64,000 nucleotides of DNA from an uncultured Isosphaeraceae bacterium (GTDB lineage: Bacteria > Planctomycetota > Planctomycetia > Isosphaerales > Isosphaeraceae), in contig CAMFLR010000001.1 in assembly GCA_945957605.1 (NCBI GenBank), forward strand, positions 62,001 through 126,000, read 5' to 3'. Under the pieces are notes generated by a model. It searched no databases, was not told the origin of the DNA, and saw nothing but the letters and a program-made list of their open reading frames with translations. Position numbers and translations under genes: made by a program. Below are positions 54,962-62,854 of the stretch, piece after piece (the first letter of the stretch is position 1; each line of letters opens with the position of its first letter).

Positions 54962-55012
54962 AAACAAGCGTCCAACCGGGCGTTGATCGACCTTCGTGGG
55001 AGCGCGCCACCG

Positions 55013-56323
55013 ATGAGTTCCGCCGACAAACCTCGCCCCACGCGTCCGAATTCGTCCTCTGGCAAGCCAAACCCTGCGCAGGGGAAACCCAAACCCCGGC
55101 CGGGCGATTTTCCGTCGGATCAAGTCGGCGGGTGGCGTCCCCCGACCGAACCTGGCGAGGAACCCTCCACCTGGCAGCCCAGCACACCCAAGAAGAAAAC
55201 GCGTCAGCCCTTGGCCGCGACGGGTGGTCCCAGGCTGATGGAACGCATCTTCTTTGGTCGCGTCAGCTCCGTTCACCTCGCCGCGTTCTGTCGGCAGTTC
55301 GCCACATATTCCGACGCCGGCGTCGATCTCATCAGGTCGCTCGAATCGCTCCGCACTCAATTTCAGAACACAGCGCTCGGGCCGATTTTGGGACGCATCA
55401 TCCCGCAAATTCGCGCCGGCGAATCGCTGTCCGACGCCATGGCAGAAGAGCCAGAAGCGTTCGACCGCCTTTTCTTGAGCATGGTCCGCGTGGCCGAGGC
55501 GCGTGGCGGCATTCCCGAAACGATGCGCATGCTCGCCGACCAGTACGATTCGCGGGTTCGGCTGATTCGCCAGGCGCGATCGGCGATGATTTATCCGGTT
55601 ATCGTAATCGTCGTGATGCTCGCCGTGATGTTCCTGATGACAACCATGCTCCTGCCGATGCTCGCCGATCTTCTCAAGGATCTGGCACGCGGATCTGGCG
55701 GCGAGGCCGACTTGCCAATGCCAAGTCGCGTGTTGATCGGGTTCAGCAGCTTCGTGCAAGGCGCGGGCTGGTGGCTGGCACCGTTGCTCAACGTCGTCTT
55801 CATTATCGTGGTGCTCAACGCATACAAGTCTAGAGCGGGCAAGGCGGCGATGGACGAGCTTGGGCTCATGACGCCAGTTCTGGGCAAGATGCTTCGACTT
55901 TTTGAAGTCAGCCGATTTTCGCGCACGCTCTCGGTACTGCTCAACGCAGGTGTCGATATGAAATCCGCGCTTACGCTGACTGCCGACGTGATGCGCCTCG
56001 AACCGTATCGCAGGGCAGTTGAAGGCACGCGTGAAGAAGTGATCGCTGGCGAGGAACTTTCGGAGGCGTTGAGTTATTCGGGCCGATTTGCGACCGACGT
56101 GATTGCGCTGGTGAACTCAGGCGAGGAAACGGGACGCATTCCTGAATGCCTCGACAAGGTGGCCGACGACTACGAGGAACGGGCCGGCATGATGGTGAAA
56201 AACCTCGGCCAGCTCATTCAGCCGTTGATTTTGCTGGTCCTCGCCGCCCTTGCGCTCTTCATCATCCTTGCGGTCATCTTGCCGTATATCAAAGTTATCA
56301 CCAGCCTGGCGGGCGGAGGGTGA
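55013..56323 (+). CDS. Type II secretion system F-family (GspF/PilC-like) protein
   Basis: 436 residues from ATG 55013 with GGGAG upstream. The first ~75 residues are Pro/Lys-rich and disordered (KPNPAQGKPKPRPGDF). Two T2SF domains follow: the first from ~residue 85 (LAAFCRQFATYSDAGVDLIR, GESLSDAMAEEPEAF), the second from ~residue 300 (RFSRTLSVLLNAGVDMKSAL, GEELSEALSYSGRF, NSGEETGRIPECLDK). Each is followed by membrane helices (MIYPVIVIVVMLAVMFLM; LILLVLAALALFIILAVILPY). This is the inner-membrane platform protein of type II secretion or type IV pili, which would process substrates such as the pseudopilin at 44431. No ATPase or secretin gene is nearby. Confidence 0.9.
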   Translation: MSSADKPRPTRPNSSSGKPNPAQGKPKPRPGDFPSDQVGGWRPPTEPGEEPSTWQPSTPKKKTRQPLAATGGPRLMERIFFGRVSSVHLAAFCRQFATYSDAGVDLIRSLESLRTQFQNTALGPILGRIIPQIRAGESLSDAMAEEPEAFDRLFLSMVRVAEARGGIPETMRMLADQYDSRVRLIRQARSAMIYPVIVIVVMLAVMFLMTTMLLPMLADLLKDLARGSGGEADLPMPSRVLIGFSSFVQGAGWWLAPLLNVVFIIVVLNAYKSRAGKAAMDELGLMTPVLGKMLRLFEVSRFSRTLSVLLNAGVDMKSALTLTADVMRLEPYRRAVEGTREEVIAGEELSEALSYSGRFATDVIALVNSGEETGRIPECLDKVADDYEERAGMMVKNLGQLIQPLILLVLAALALFIILAVILPYIKVITSLAGGG

Positions 56324-56374
56324 TTGCCCTCCCCTTTGCCTGTTTTCACATCGTAACGGAAAAGGAATTCGCGC

Positions 56375-57742
56375 ATGACATCAGCATTCTTGCTGCTGAG
56401 TCTGGCCCTTTGCTCGGGTGCCGACGACGCTGCCACACACCATTCTGGATGGAAAGCTGGCGTCGCGCGGACAGTGATTACCCCCGAGCAACCGATGTGG
56501 ATGGCGGGCTACGGATCCCGAAACAAACCGTCGAGCGGCAAGATTCACGACCTCTGGGCCAAGGCGCTGGTGCTCAAGGATCCCGCCGGAAACGCGGCCG
56601 TGCTGGTGACGATCGACGTTTGCGGCATCGGAGCCGACGTCTCAAACGAAATTCGAGATGCCCTGAAAGCGCGACACAAACTCGGCCGGGATCGAATCGT
56701 GCTCGCATGTTCGCACACGCATTCCGGGCCAGTGATCGGCAGTAATCTGATCACCATGTACAAGATCGATGATGAGCAGCAGGCACGAATCACGGCCTAC
56801 ACCAAGCATTTCATCGAGATGGTGCTCGCGACGATTGATAAGGCATTCACCAAGCTTGAACCAGCCGAGGTAGCCTGGGGAACTGGTCGAACCGACTTCG
56901 CGGTGAATCGACGGACGAACAAGGAGCCGGAAGTCCCGGCGCTAAGGGCAGCGCTTAGCCTCAAAGGGCCGGTCGATCACGACGTACCAGTCCTTCGCGT
57001 GAACACCGCGGCCGGCAAACTGAAAGCGGTCGTCGCCGGTTATGCTTGCCATTGCACGGTGCTCAGCGGATACGAATTCTGCGGCGATTATGCGGGTTTC
57101 GCACAAATCGCGCTCGAGAAAACGCATCCCGGTGCGCAGGCGATGTTCGTCGCCGGTTGTGGGGCCGATCAGAATCCGCTCCCGCGGCGAACCGTTGAAA
57201 TTGCCGACAAGTACGGCCACCAACTCGCCGAGGCGGTTGATGATGTGCTCGTCGACTCCCTGCACGCAGTCGGCGGTCATTCCGGTGCAAGCTACGAGGA
57301 AATTCCGCTCAAACTCGCGGCAATTCCCTCGCGCGAGGAGATTGCCAAGGATGCGGAATCAAAAGACTTCTTCAGGGCGAACCGCGCGCGGATGTTGCTC
57401 AAGAAGATTGACGCGAACGGTTCGCTGAGTCAGACCTATCCCTATCCGGTTCAGGCCTGGAAGCTGGGCGATCTTACCTGGATTTTCCTGGGCGGCGAGG
57501 TGGTTGTCGATTATTCGTTGCGGTTCAAAACCAACCTCGGCGGTTCGCACGTTTGGGTGTCGGCTTATTGCAACGACGTGATGGCCTACATTCCTTCCGT
57601 GCGCGTGCTGACGGAAGGCGGTTATGAAGGCGGCGGGGCGATGATGTATTACGGCCTGCCTGCGCCTTGGGACGCGTCGGTCGAGGAAGACATCGTGGCG
57701 GCGGTGGGACGACGCATCAAGGAACTGGCTGAGTCGAAGTGA
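56375..57742 (+). CDS. Secreted neutral-ceramidase-like protein
   Basis: 455 residues with a signal peptide (MTSAFLLLSLALCSGADD). The start of the mature part (WKAGVARTVITPEQPMWMAG) and the metal-site region LACSHTHSGPVIG match the N-terminal domain of neutral/alkaline ceramidases. At the place where true ceramidases have the nucleophile Ser in GDVSPN, this protein reads GCGADQNP, so the classic nucleophile seems absent. It may be a zinc amidase of different specificity or a non-catalytic relative. The last 26 bp overlap the convergent MFS gene. Confidence 0.82.
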   Translation: MTSAFLLLSLALCSGADDAATHHSGWKAGVARTVITPEQPMWMAGYGSRNKPSSGKIHDLWAKALVLKDPAGNAAVLVTIDVCGIGADVSNEIRDALKARHKLGRDRIVLACSHTHSGPVIGSNLITMYKIDDEQQARITAYTKHFIEMVLATIDKAFTKLEPAEVAWGTGRTDFAVNRRTNKEPEVPALRAALSLKGPVDHDVPVLRVNTAAGKLKAVVAGYACHCTVLSGYEFCGDYAGFAQIALEKTHPGAQAMFVAGCGADQNPLPRRTVEIADKYGHQLAEAVDDVLVDSLHAVGGHSGASYEEIPLKLAAIPSREEIAKDAESKDFFRANRARMLLKKIDANGSLSQTYPYPVQAWKLGDLTWIFLGGEVVVDYSLRFKTNLGGSHVWVSAYCNDVMAYIPSVRVLTEGGYEGGGAMMYYGLPAPWDASVEEDIVAAVGRRIKELAESK

Positions 57743-59012
57743 AATCGGCTCGAGCGCGAAGTGCGCCGGTTAGCCAGGCGGTGAGTCCGAGCGTTGCACA
57801 CATCGCGGCGCACAGCTTCAAGACGTTGCCGACGCCGATCGCTTGAGCCAACTCACCCGCCCAGAGACATCCCAGCGGCACCGAACCCGAATAAACCAGC
57901 ATCCAGATCCCCATGATCCGGCCGCGCAGGCTTTCGGGCACGGCCGATTGGATCATCGTCTGCGTCGCCGCGTAGAAAACGATCGCCCCCATCCCTGCGC
58001 CGAGCAAGGCGATTGATCCCATGATTAACCGGCCTGTGCCGCCCAATGCGCCTGCGAGCGTCGGCAGCAACGCTGCGGCAACGAGCGAAACAGAGAATCC
58101 CAAAATCCCCGATACGACGATGCGCTCGCGCCGTTCGACCCATCCCAGCGAAGCCACGAGCAAAGCACCAACTGTTGCGCCCACGCCGCTCGACGCGAGC
58201 AGCATGCTATACCCACGCGTTCCCGTGCCTATGACTCGCTGTGCATAAGCGGGGGCGAGGGCGGTGAATCCACCTCCGAGCAGGCCGAACGCCGTCATCA
58301 CGAGGTAGAGCGAGCGAACCCGGCGATCGTGCGCGAGGTACGCGAATCCGCCGAGCAAGTCACGCCGATTGAGCGACGTTTCCTTGTGTTTTCGCGCAGG
58401 AATATGAATGAGTAAAAGTGCGGTCATCGAAGCGATGTAACTCAAGCCGTTGAGTGCGAAGCATGGGGCCTCACCGAAACGGTCGAGACAAAGCCCCGCG
58501 AGCGACGGACCGAGCACGCGCGAGGCATTGAATAGCCCTGAGTTGAGCGCGATGGCATTGACCATCATCTCGCGTCCGACGACGTCGAAGAGAAACACCT
58601 GTCGCGCGGGCATTTCAAACGTCGCGAACACGCGAGTGAGAGCCACGATTACGGCGAGATGCCAGATCTGATCGCTGCCGGTGTAGACCAGTTCCGCGAG
58701 CACGAACGCGAGCAAGAGCTGGGCGAGCTGGCTGAACAGGATCATTGTCCGCGGGACAACCCGGTCGGCGAGTGCTCCCGCGAGCACGCCAACCAGTAGG
58801 CCCGGAACGATCGACGCGGCCTCAATGAGTCCGGAGATCCGCTCTGATTTCGTGCGGTCGTAAACGATCCACGCGACCGCCGCCGATTGGAGCCACGTGC
58901 CGCAGAGGCTGATCCCCTGCCCCACCAGAAACTTGCGAAAGTTCGCATTCCCGAGCGCAGCAAACGTGCCCGGGCGAGATTCGTTACGATCCGCGGTCGC
59001 AGCGTGAGACAT
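57717..59012 (-). CDS. MFS transporter (EntS-like)
   Basis: 431 residues, twelve predicted membrane helices. The start NFRKFLVGQGISLCGTWLQSAAVAWIV, in parts, and ERISGLIEAASIVPGLLVG with ALADRVVPRT (the MFS loop 2-3 motif) fit the MFS_3/EntS-type exporters. MVNAIALNSGLFNASRVLGPSLAG is another family stretch. These proteins export siderophores or other small molecules by proton antiport. The gene lies alone between the ceramidase-like gene (convergent) and the NCS1-like gene (48 bp away, same strand), so it may be co-transcribed with the latter. Confidence 0.88.
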   Translation of the reverse strand: MSHAATADRNESRPGTFAALGNANFRKFLVGQGISLCGTWLQSAAVAWIVYDRTKSERISGLIEAASIVPGLLVGVLAGALADRVVPRTMILFSQLAQLLLAFVLAELVYTGSDQIWHLAVIVALTRVFATFEMPARQVFLFDVVGREMMVNAIALNSGLFNASRVLGPSLAGLCLDRFGEAPCFALNGLSYIASMTALLLIHIPARKHKETSLNRRDLLGGFAYLAHDRRVRSLYLVMTAFGLLGGGFTALAPAYAQRVIGTGTRGYSMLLASSGVGATVGALLVASLGWVERRERIVVSGILGFSVSLVAAALLPTLAGALGGTGRLIMGSIALLGAGMGAIVFYAATQTMIQSAVPESLRGRIMGIWMLVYSGSVPLGCLWAGELAQAIGVGNVLKLCAAMCATLGLTAWLTGALRARADFTSTQPVP

Positions 59013-59060
59013 CGATCCGTCAATTGAAGAAGTTGGGGTCGTCCCGGTCTACTCGCACTG

Positions 59061-60611
59061 TCACGATGGTTCGGCTTGGGGTTCGGGTTCGGTCGCTGCT
59101 TCCACGATCGGTTCGACCGGTTCGGGCGTGGGAGACGATTCGGCCACCGTCGCGAGGACTTGGCTTTCGCCCAGCAAAGTCGCCGCGATCGTATAAACCG
59201 CGAACGCCGCGAGAAACGCCCAGAACGCGGCGGGCTGGAACGACGCGAGTCGTTTTGAGACGAACGGCAACAGCCCAATTGCCAGGCCGCTCGCCCAGCC
59301 CAGCAGGCCGGGAAGATTCACACCAACACGCGCTCCCGGCCAAACTCCGCGGGTGCGTCGGAAGTCGGCGGCGAGGCACGCGACCAACGGCGCGAATACC
59401 GCGCCCATAAGGCCGAAGACCACTTCGAGCCGATCGACCACGCCTGTGAAAATCAGCGGCCACGCGAGCGGGATCATGATCAGCGTCGACCGCGTTCGCG
59501 ATATCGCCGGAATTACGCCGTGCAGTCTGTGGCCGAACGAGAACGACGAATAGACCGCAGGCGCCAGTGCCGCGACGCCCACGATCATCAACATGCCGCA
59601 ACCGATCCGTCCGCCGATGCCATCGATCATCACGCCGCGGAAAGTCGCCTCGGGCACCCTTCCGACCGTTTTGACTTCAGAGATTGCCGAGGGCGGTGGT
59701 GTTCTGGGACGAACCTCACGGCGCACCGGTGCATCGACCGGCATCGCTGGATTCACCTTGCCGATGTATCCGGCGATCGTCACAAACGCGATCGACGCAA
59801 TCACCACCGGCGCGAATCCCACGACAACCCAGCCACCTTTTCGAACATCGGCTTCCGTGGTCGTTGCAGCGCCCCAATCGGCCGAGCAGGCACCAGCCAT
59901 CGCAAAGAAGCCGAAGATAAGCTGCACCACGAGCATCATCGACCAGATGCCGGCACGCGACTCGGGAATGCTAACGAGCCCAAGTGGGTCGATCCCGGTT
60001 GGCGCAAATCCTCGTACCCCGCCGAGCATGGCGAGCATTGCGCTGCCGAACACCATCGCCGGGAAGACCGGGTAGATGTACATGATCGCCGCGATCAATC
60101 GCACGAGCCACCGACCCGTCAACGCGGCGGCGACACTCCAGAAGAGCGCAGTCGCAACGAAGATTGGCCCCTTGATCGTGATCGCACCGAGCTTCCACGG
60201 CTGAAGTAGACGCCCATCGATGAGCTTCGCTTCGAGCAGTCCGCGCAGAGAGAGGTCAGTGCCGTAATAGATCGCCACGGCGAACCAGACGATCTCCGCG
60301 AGTCCCAGTACGAGCAGTCCCCCGCGCGCACCAGTCTGGCCGAACGTCGACTGGGCGATCTCTCCAATCGGCTTGCCGGTGCGGAATCCCCAGACCGCAG
60401 GCACGCGGTAGAGGAAGAGATAACAGAGAGGCCCAGCGATCAATGCGCCCAGGAACGGCCATAAGACGCCGCCTACTGGGAGGGCGCGAAGACCGAGCTG
60501 GTCGAAAAAGACCACCCAGAGAAATAACCCGACATAGTATGGCCCGAGGCCGGCTTGCCAGGGTTTGGAGACGATGACCTTGGAATGCTTTGATATGTCT
60601 GAGGTTGCCAT
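59061..60611 (-). CDS. Multi-pass membrane protein, purine/cytosine-permease-like
   Basis: 516 residues with about twelve membrane helices. The beginning (KPWQAGLGPYYVGLFLWVVF) and the helix pattern recall the APC/NCS1 permease fold, but I find no clear NCS1 signature, so this is a weak assignment. A periplasmic or cytoplasmic loop at ~290-325 is charged and Pro-rich (APVRREVRPRTPPPSAI). The C-terminal tail is acidic and Pro/Glu-rich (TPEPVEPIVEAATEPEPQAEPS in parts). It is divergent from the next transporter gene with a 186-bp shared promoter region. Confidence 0.65.
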   Translation of the reverse strand: MATSDISKHSKVIVSKPWQAGLGPYYVGLFLWVVFFDQLGLRALPVGGVLWPFLGALIAGPLCYLFLYRVPAVWGFRTGKPIGEIAQSTFGQTGARGGLLVLGLAEIVWFAVAIYYGTDLSLRGLLEAKLIDGRLLQPWKLGAITIKGPIFVATALFWSVAAALTGRWLVRLIAAIMYIYPVFPAMVFGSAMLAMLGGVRGFAPTGIDPLGLVSIPESRAGIWSMMLVVQLIFGFFAMAGACSADWGAATTTEADVRKGGWVVVGFAPVVIASIAFVTIAGYIGKVNPAMPVDAPVRREVRPRTPPPSAISEVKTVGRVPEATFRGVMIDGIGGRIGCGMLMIVGVAALAPAVYSSFSFGHRLHGVIPAISRTRSTLIMIPLAWPLIFTGVVDRLEVVFGLMGAVFAPLVACLAADFRRTRGVWPGARVGVNLPGLLGWASGLAIGLLPFVSKRLASFQPAAFWAFLAAFAVYTIAATLLGESQVLATVAESSPTPEPVEPIVEAATEPEPQAEPS

Positions 60612-60797
60612 GGAAATACTCTAGCGAAAGGCTCAGGTAGCTGCCACTAGCCAAAGGCGGTCCGATCGGGTAAGACCGTTTGATTCCATCGATTTCTCGC
60701 ACGAATTCGCGACTTCCGCCGCCGGTCAACCGGGGATGGTCCCCGCCTGGCCTGGTCGTATTCGTGTCGACCCGTGCTGCGCGTTCGAGGGCTCTCC

Positions 60798-62576
60798 ATG
60801 ACTGTCGCCGAAGTAACTGCTCCCAACGCCAAACGGCTACTTTCAGCCGGTTTCATGGCTATCATGGCCTCAGGCGTGGGTTTTTCGATCCGCGCGGGCA
60901 TCCTTGGGCAGTGGGCCGAACAGTATGGCTTCACGCAGACCGAGCTTGGTGCCATCACCGGCGGCGGTTTGACCGGGTTCGGCATCATCATTCTGATCAG
61001 CTCGCTCATCGCCGACAAAATCGGCTACGGCAAGCTGATGTTCTCCGCGTTCGTCATGCACATCGTCTCGGCCGCCCTCACGCTTGCGGCAGGCGCAGCG
61101 TTCGCGGCCGGTGGCAAGTCGGCGGCGTTCCAGTGCCTCTTCTGGGGCATGTTCCTCTTCGCTGTCGGTAATGGTATCTGTGAAGCGGTGGTCAATCCGC
61201 TCGTTGCGACGCTATTCAACAAGAACAAAACCCACTATCTAAATATCCTGCACGCCGGCTGGCCTGCGGGACTCGTCGCCGGTGGTTTGCTTTCGACCAT
61301 CTTCACCGGCGAAAGCCTGTTCGGTTGGAAGCCGCTGGAAAAAGCAATCTCGTGGCAGATGCAGATTTCCTGCTTCCTGATTCCGGTCGCGGCCTATGGC
61401 CTCATGTTGCTCGGCCAGCACTTCCCCAAGTCGGAAGCGAGCCAGCAGGGCATTTCGTACCGCAACATGGTTCGTGAGCTCGGCATTCTCGGCGGTGCGG
61501 TTATTTGCATCCTGCTCGGCCTATTCGTCTACAACGACCTTGGCCTCGGCTTGACGGGCGCAGCGATCGTTGGCGGTGTGCTGTGGGTGGCGTTCTCGGT
61601 TGCGATCGGCTTTCACATCGGGCCGGTTCTTCTCGCCGTGCTTCTGCTTACACACGCACTGGTCGGTTATGTCGAACTCGGTACCGACTCGTGGATCAGC
61701 AAGATCACCGGATCCATCATGGCGTCGCCACAGAAGGGTCTGCTGCTGTTCGTCTACACGTCGAGCCTGATGACCCTGCTTCGATTCTTCGCCGGGCCGA
61801 TCGTCGAGCGAACCTCGCCGCTGGGCCTGCTGTTCGCTAGCGGTATCCTCGGTGCGACGGGTCTGACGTTGCTGTCGTTCGCCGACTCGATCGTCTTCTG
61901 TGTGATCGCAGCGACGGTTTACGCACTCGGCAAGACGTTCCTCTGGCCGACGATGCTCGCCGTTGTTTCCGAGCAGTTCCCCAAGGGTGGTGCGATTACG
62001 ATTGGTGCGATGGGCGGCGTCGGTATGCTCTCCGCTGGTTTGCTGGGCGGCCCTGGCATCGGCTTCGAGCAGGACTATTTTGCCTCGAAGCAACTCAAGG
62101 AAAAGAGCCCGGCAGCGTTCGCTCGGTACGAGGCTGACAAGGACAACACCTTCCTCTCGTTCCAGGCCCGCGGGCTCGACGGTGCCAAGGCCGGTGTGCT
62201 CGAGAAGTACAAGATCGAGGCAGGCAAGTCGCCTGTGGACGAAGGCGGCGAAGGCTTGAAGAAAGATCTCGAACGGCTCAAGGCCGATACGAGCGCCAAG
62301 GCCGAAGCCATTGCCAACCAGGATAAGCTGGTCAAGTGGTGGGATGACGCGAAGCAGACGGCCGATGCCGACAAGGAACTGGTTGTCGGCTCGCAACTTT
62401 ACGGCGGACGCATGGCACTTCGCTTGACCGCGGCAGTCCCCGCGACGATGGCGGTCATCTACCTGCTGATGATCCTCTACTTCAAGACCCAGGGTGGCTA
62501 TCGTGCGATCGAAATCTCGAAGCACGAGGAAGCCGAACTGATGTCGGGCGGTGTCGAAGGGCCGGCCGAGTTCTGA
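60798..62576 (+). CDS. MFS transporter with large insertion before the last helix (592 aa)
   Basis: ATG 60798 has GAGGG seven bases upstream. The N-terminal half has the MFS pattern (ITGGGLTGFGIIILISSLIADKIGYGK, in parts; FAVGNGICEAVVNPLVATLF, reminiscent of FucP-type sugar permeases). Between the penultimate helices and the last one, residues ~424-538, a hydrophilic Lys/Glu/Asp-rich segment of ~115 residues is inserted (SPAAFARYEADKDNTFLS; GEGLKKDLERLKADTSAK). After it the last helix AVPATMAVIYLLMILYF closes the fold. The insertion is not usual for the family. Substrate unknown, possibly a sugar. A strong terminator follows. Confidence 0.85.
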   Translation: MTVAEVTAPNAKRLLSAGFMAIMASGVGFSIRAGILGQWAEQYGFTQTELGAITGGGLTGFGIIILISSLIADKIGYGKLMFSAFVMHIVSAALTLAAGAAFAAGGKSAAFQCLFWGMFLFAVGNGICEAVVNPLVATLFNKNKTHYLNILHAGWPAGLVAGGLLSTIFTGESLFGWKPLEKAISWQMQISCFLIPVAAYGLMLLGQHFPKSEASQQGISYRNMVRELGILGGAVICILLGLFVYNDLGLGLTGAAIVGGVLWVAFSVAIGFHIGPVLLAVLLLTHALVGYVELGTDSWISKITGSIMASPQKGLLLFVYTSSLMTLLRFFAGPIVERTSPLGLLFASGILGATGLTLLSFADSIVFCVIAATVYALGKTFLWPTMLAVVSEQFPKGGAITIGAMGGVGMLSAGLLGGPGIGFEQDYFASKQLKEKSPAAFARYEADKDNTFLSFQARGLDGAKAGVLEKYKIEAGKSPVDEGGEGLKKDLERLKADTSAKAEAIANQDKLVKWWDDAKQTADADKELVVGSQLYGGRMALRLTAAVPATMAVIYLLMILYFKTQGGYRAIEISKHEEAELMSGGVEGPAEF

Positions 62577-62604
62577 TTCGGTTGAATCAGTTGCCAGGAT
62601 CATT

Positions 62605-62641
62605 CAAAAGGCCCGCGCGATTCATTTCGCCGGGCCTTTTG
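62605..62641 (+). terminator. Terminator after the MFS gene
   Basis: CAAAAGGCCCG pairs perfectly with CGGGCCTTTTG around a 15-base loop; the 3' arm is followed by TATTTG. Eleven pairs. Confidence 0.85.
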
Positions 62642-62698
62642 TATTTGCTATCAATGATTTGGCAGTTACGCAGGTAGAACAACGTGGTGGATTGAGTC

Positions 62699-62814
62699 GG
62701 GTGGCCTGGACAACTTGTTGTCCAGGTGGCGCAGCCACAAGAGGTTAATCCGGAAAGATTTGCGGCCCCTCTTGTCGCTTCGCGACCGGGACAACGAGTT
62801 GTCCCGGCCACCCC
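62699..62814. repeat. Compound inverted-repeat element (two ~46-bp arms, each folding into two hairpins)
   Basis: The left arm (62699-62744) and the reverse complement of the right arm (62768-62814) match at 40 of 46 positions around a 23-bp centre. Each arm contains a 10-bp stem with a 2-base loop (CCTGGACAAC-TT-GTTGTCCAGG and CCGGGACAAC-GA-GTTGTCCCGG) and a 5-bp stem with a 3-base loop (GTGGC-GCA-GCCAC and GTCGC-TTC-GCGAC). Four of the six differences form two compensatory pairs. It lies between the MFS terminator and the convergent acyl-CoA dehydrogenase gene. A mobile MITE-like or REP-like element is likely; no flanking duplication was identified. Confidence 0.8.
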
Positions 62815-62854
62815 TTTCTCATTGGGAACGGAGTTTAGTTCGTAGCTTCAGTGA

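Noticed and set aside
54701-55012. N-terminal extension of the GspF-like protein
   Set aside because: The extension overlaps a protein-like minus-strand gene, has no ribosome binding site, and the family does not need it; ATG 55013 has GGGAG upstream.
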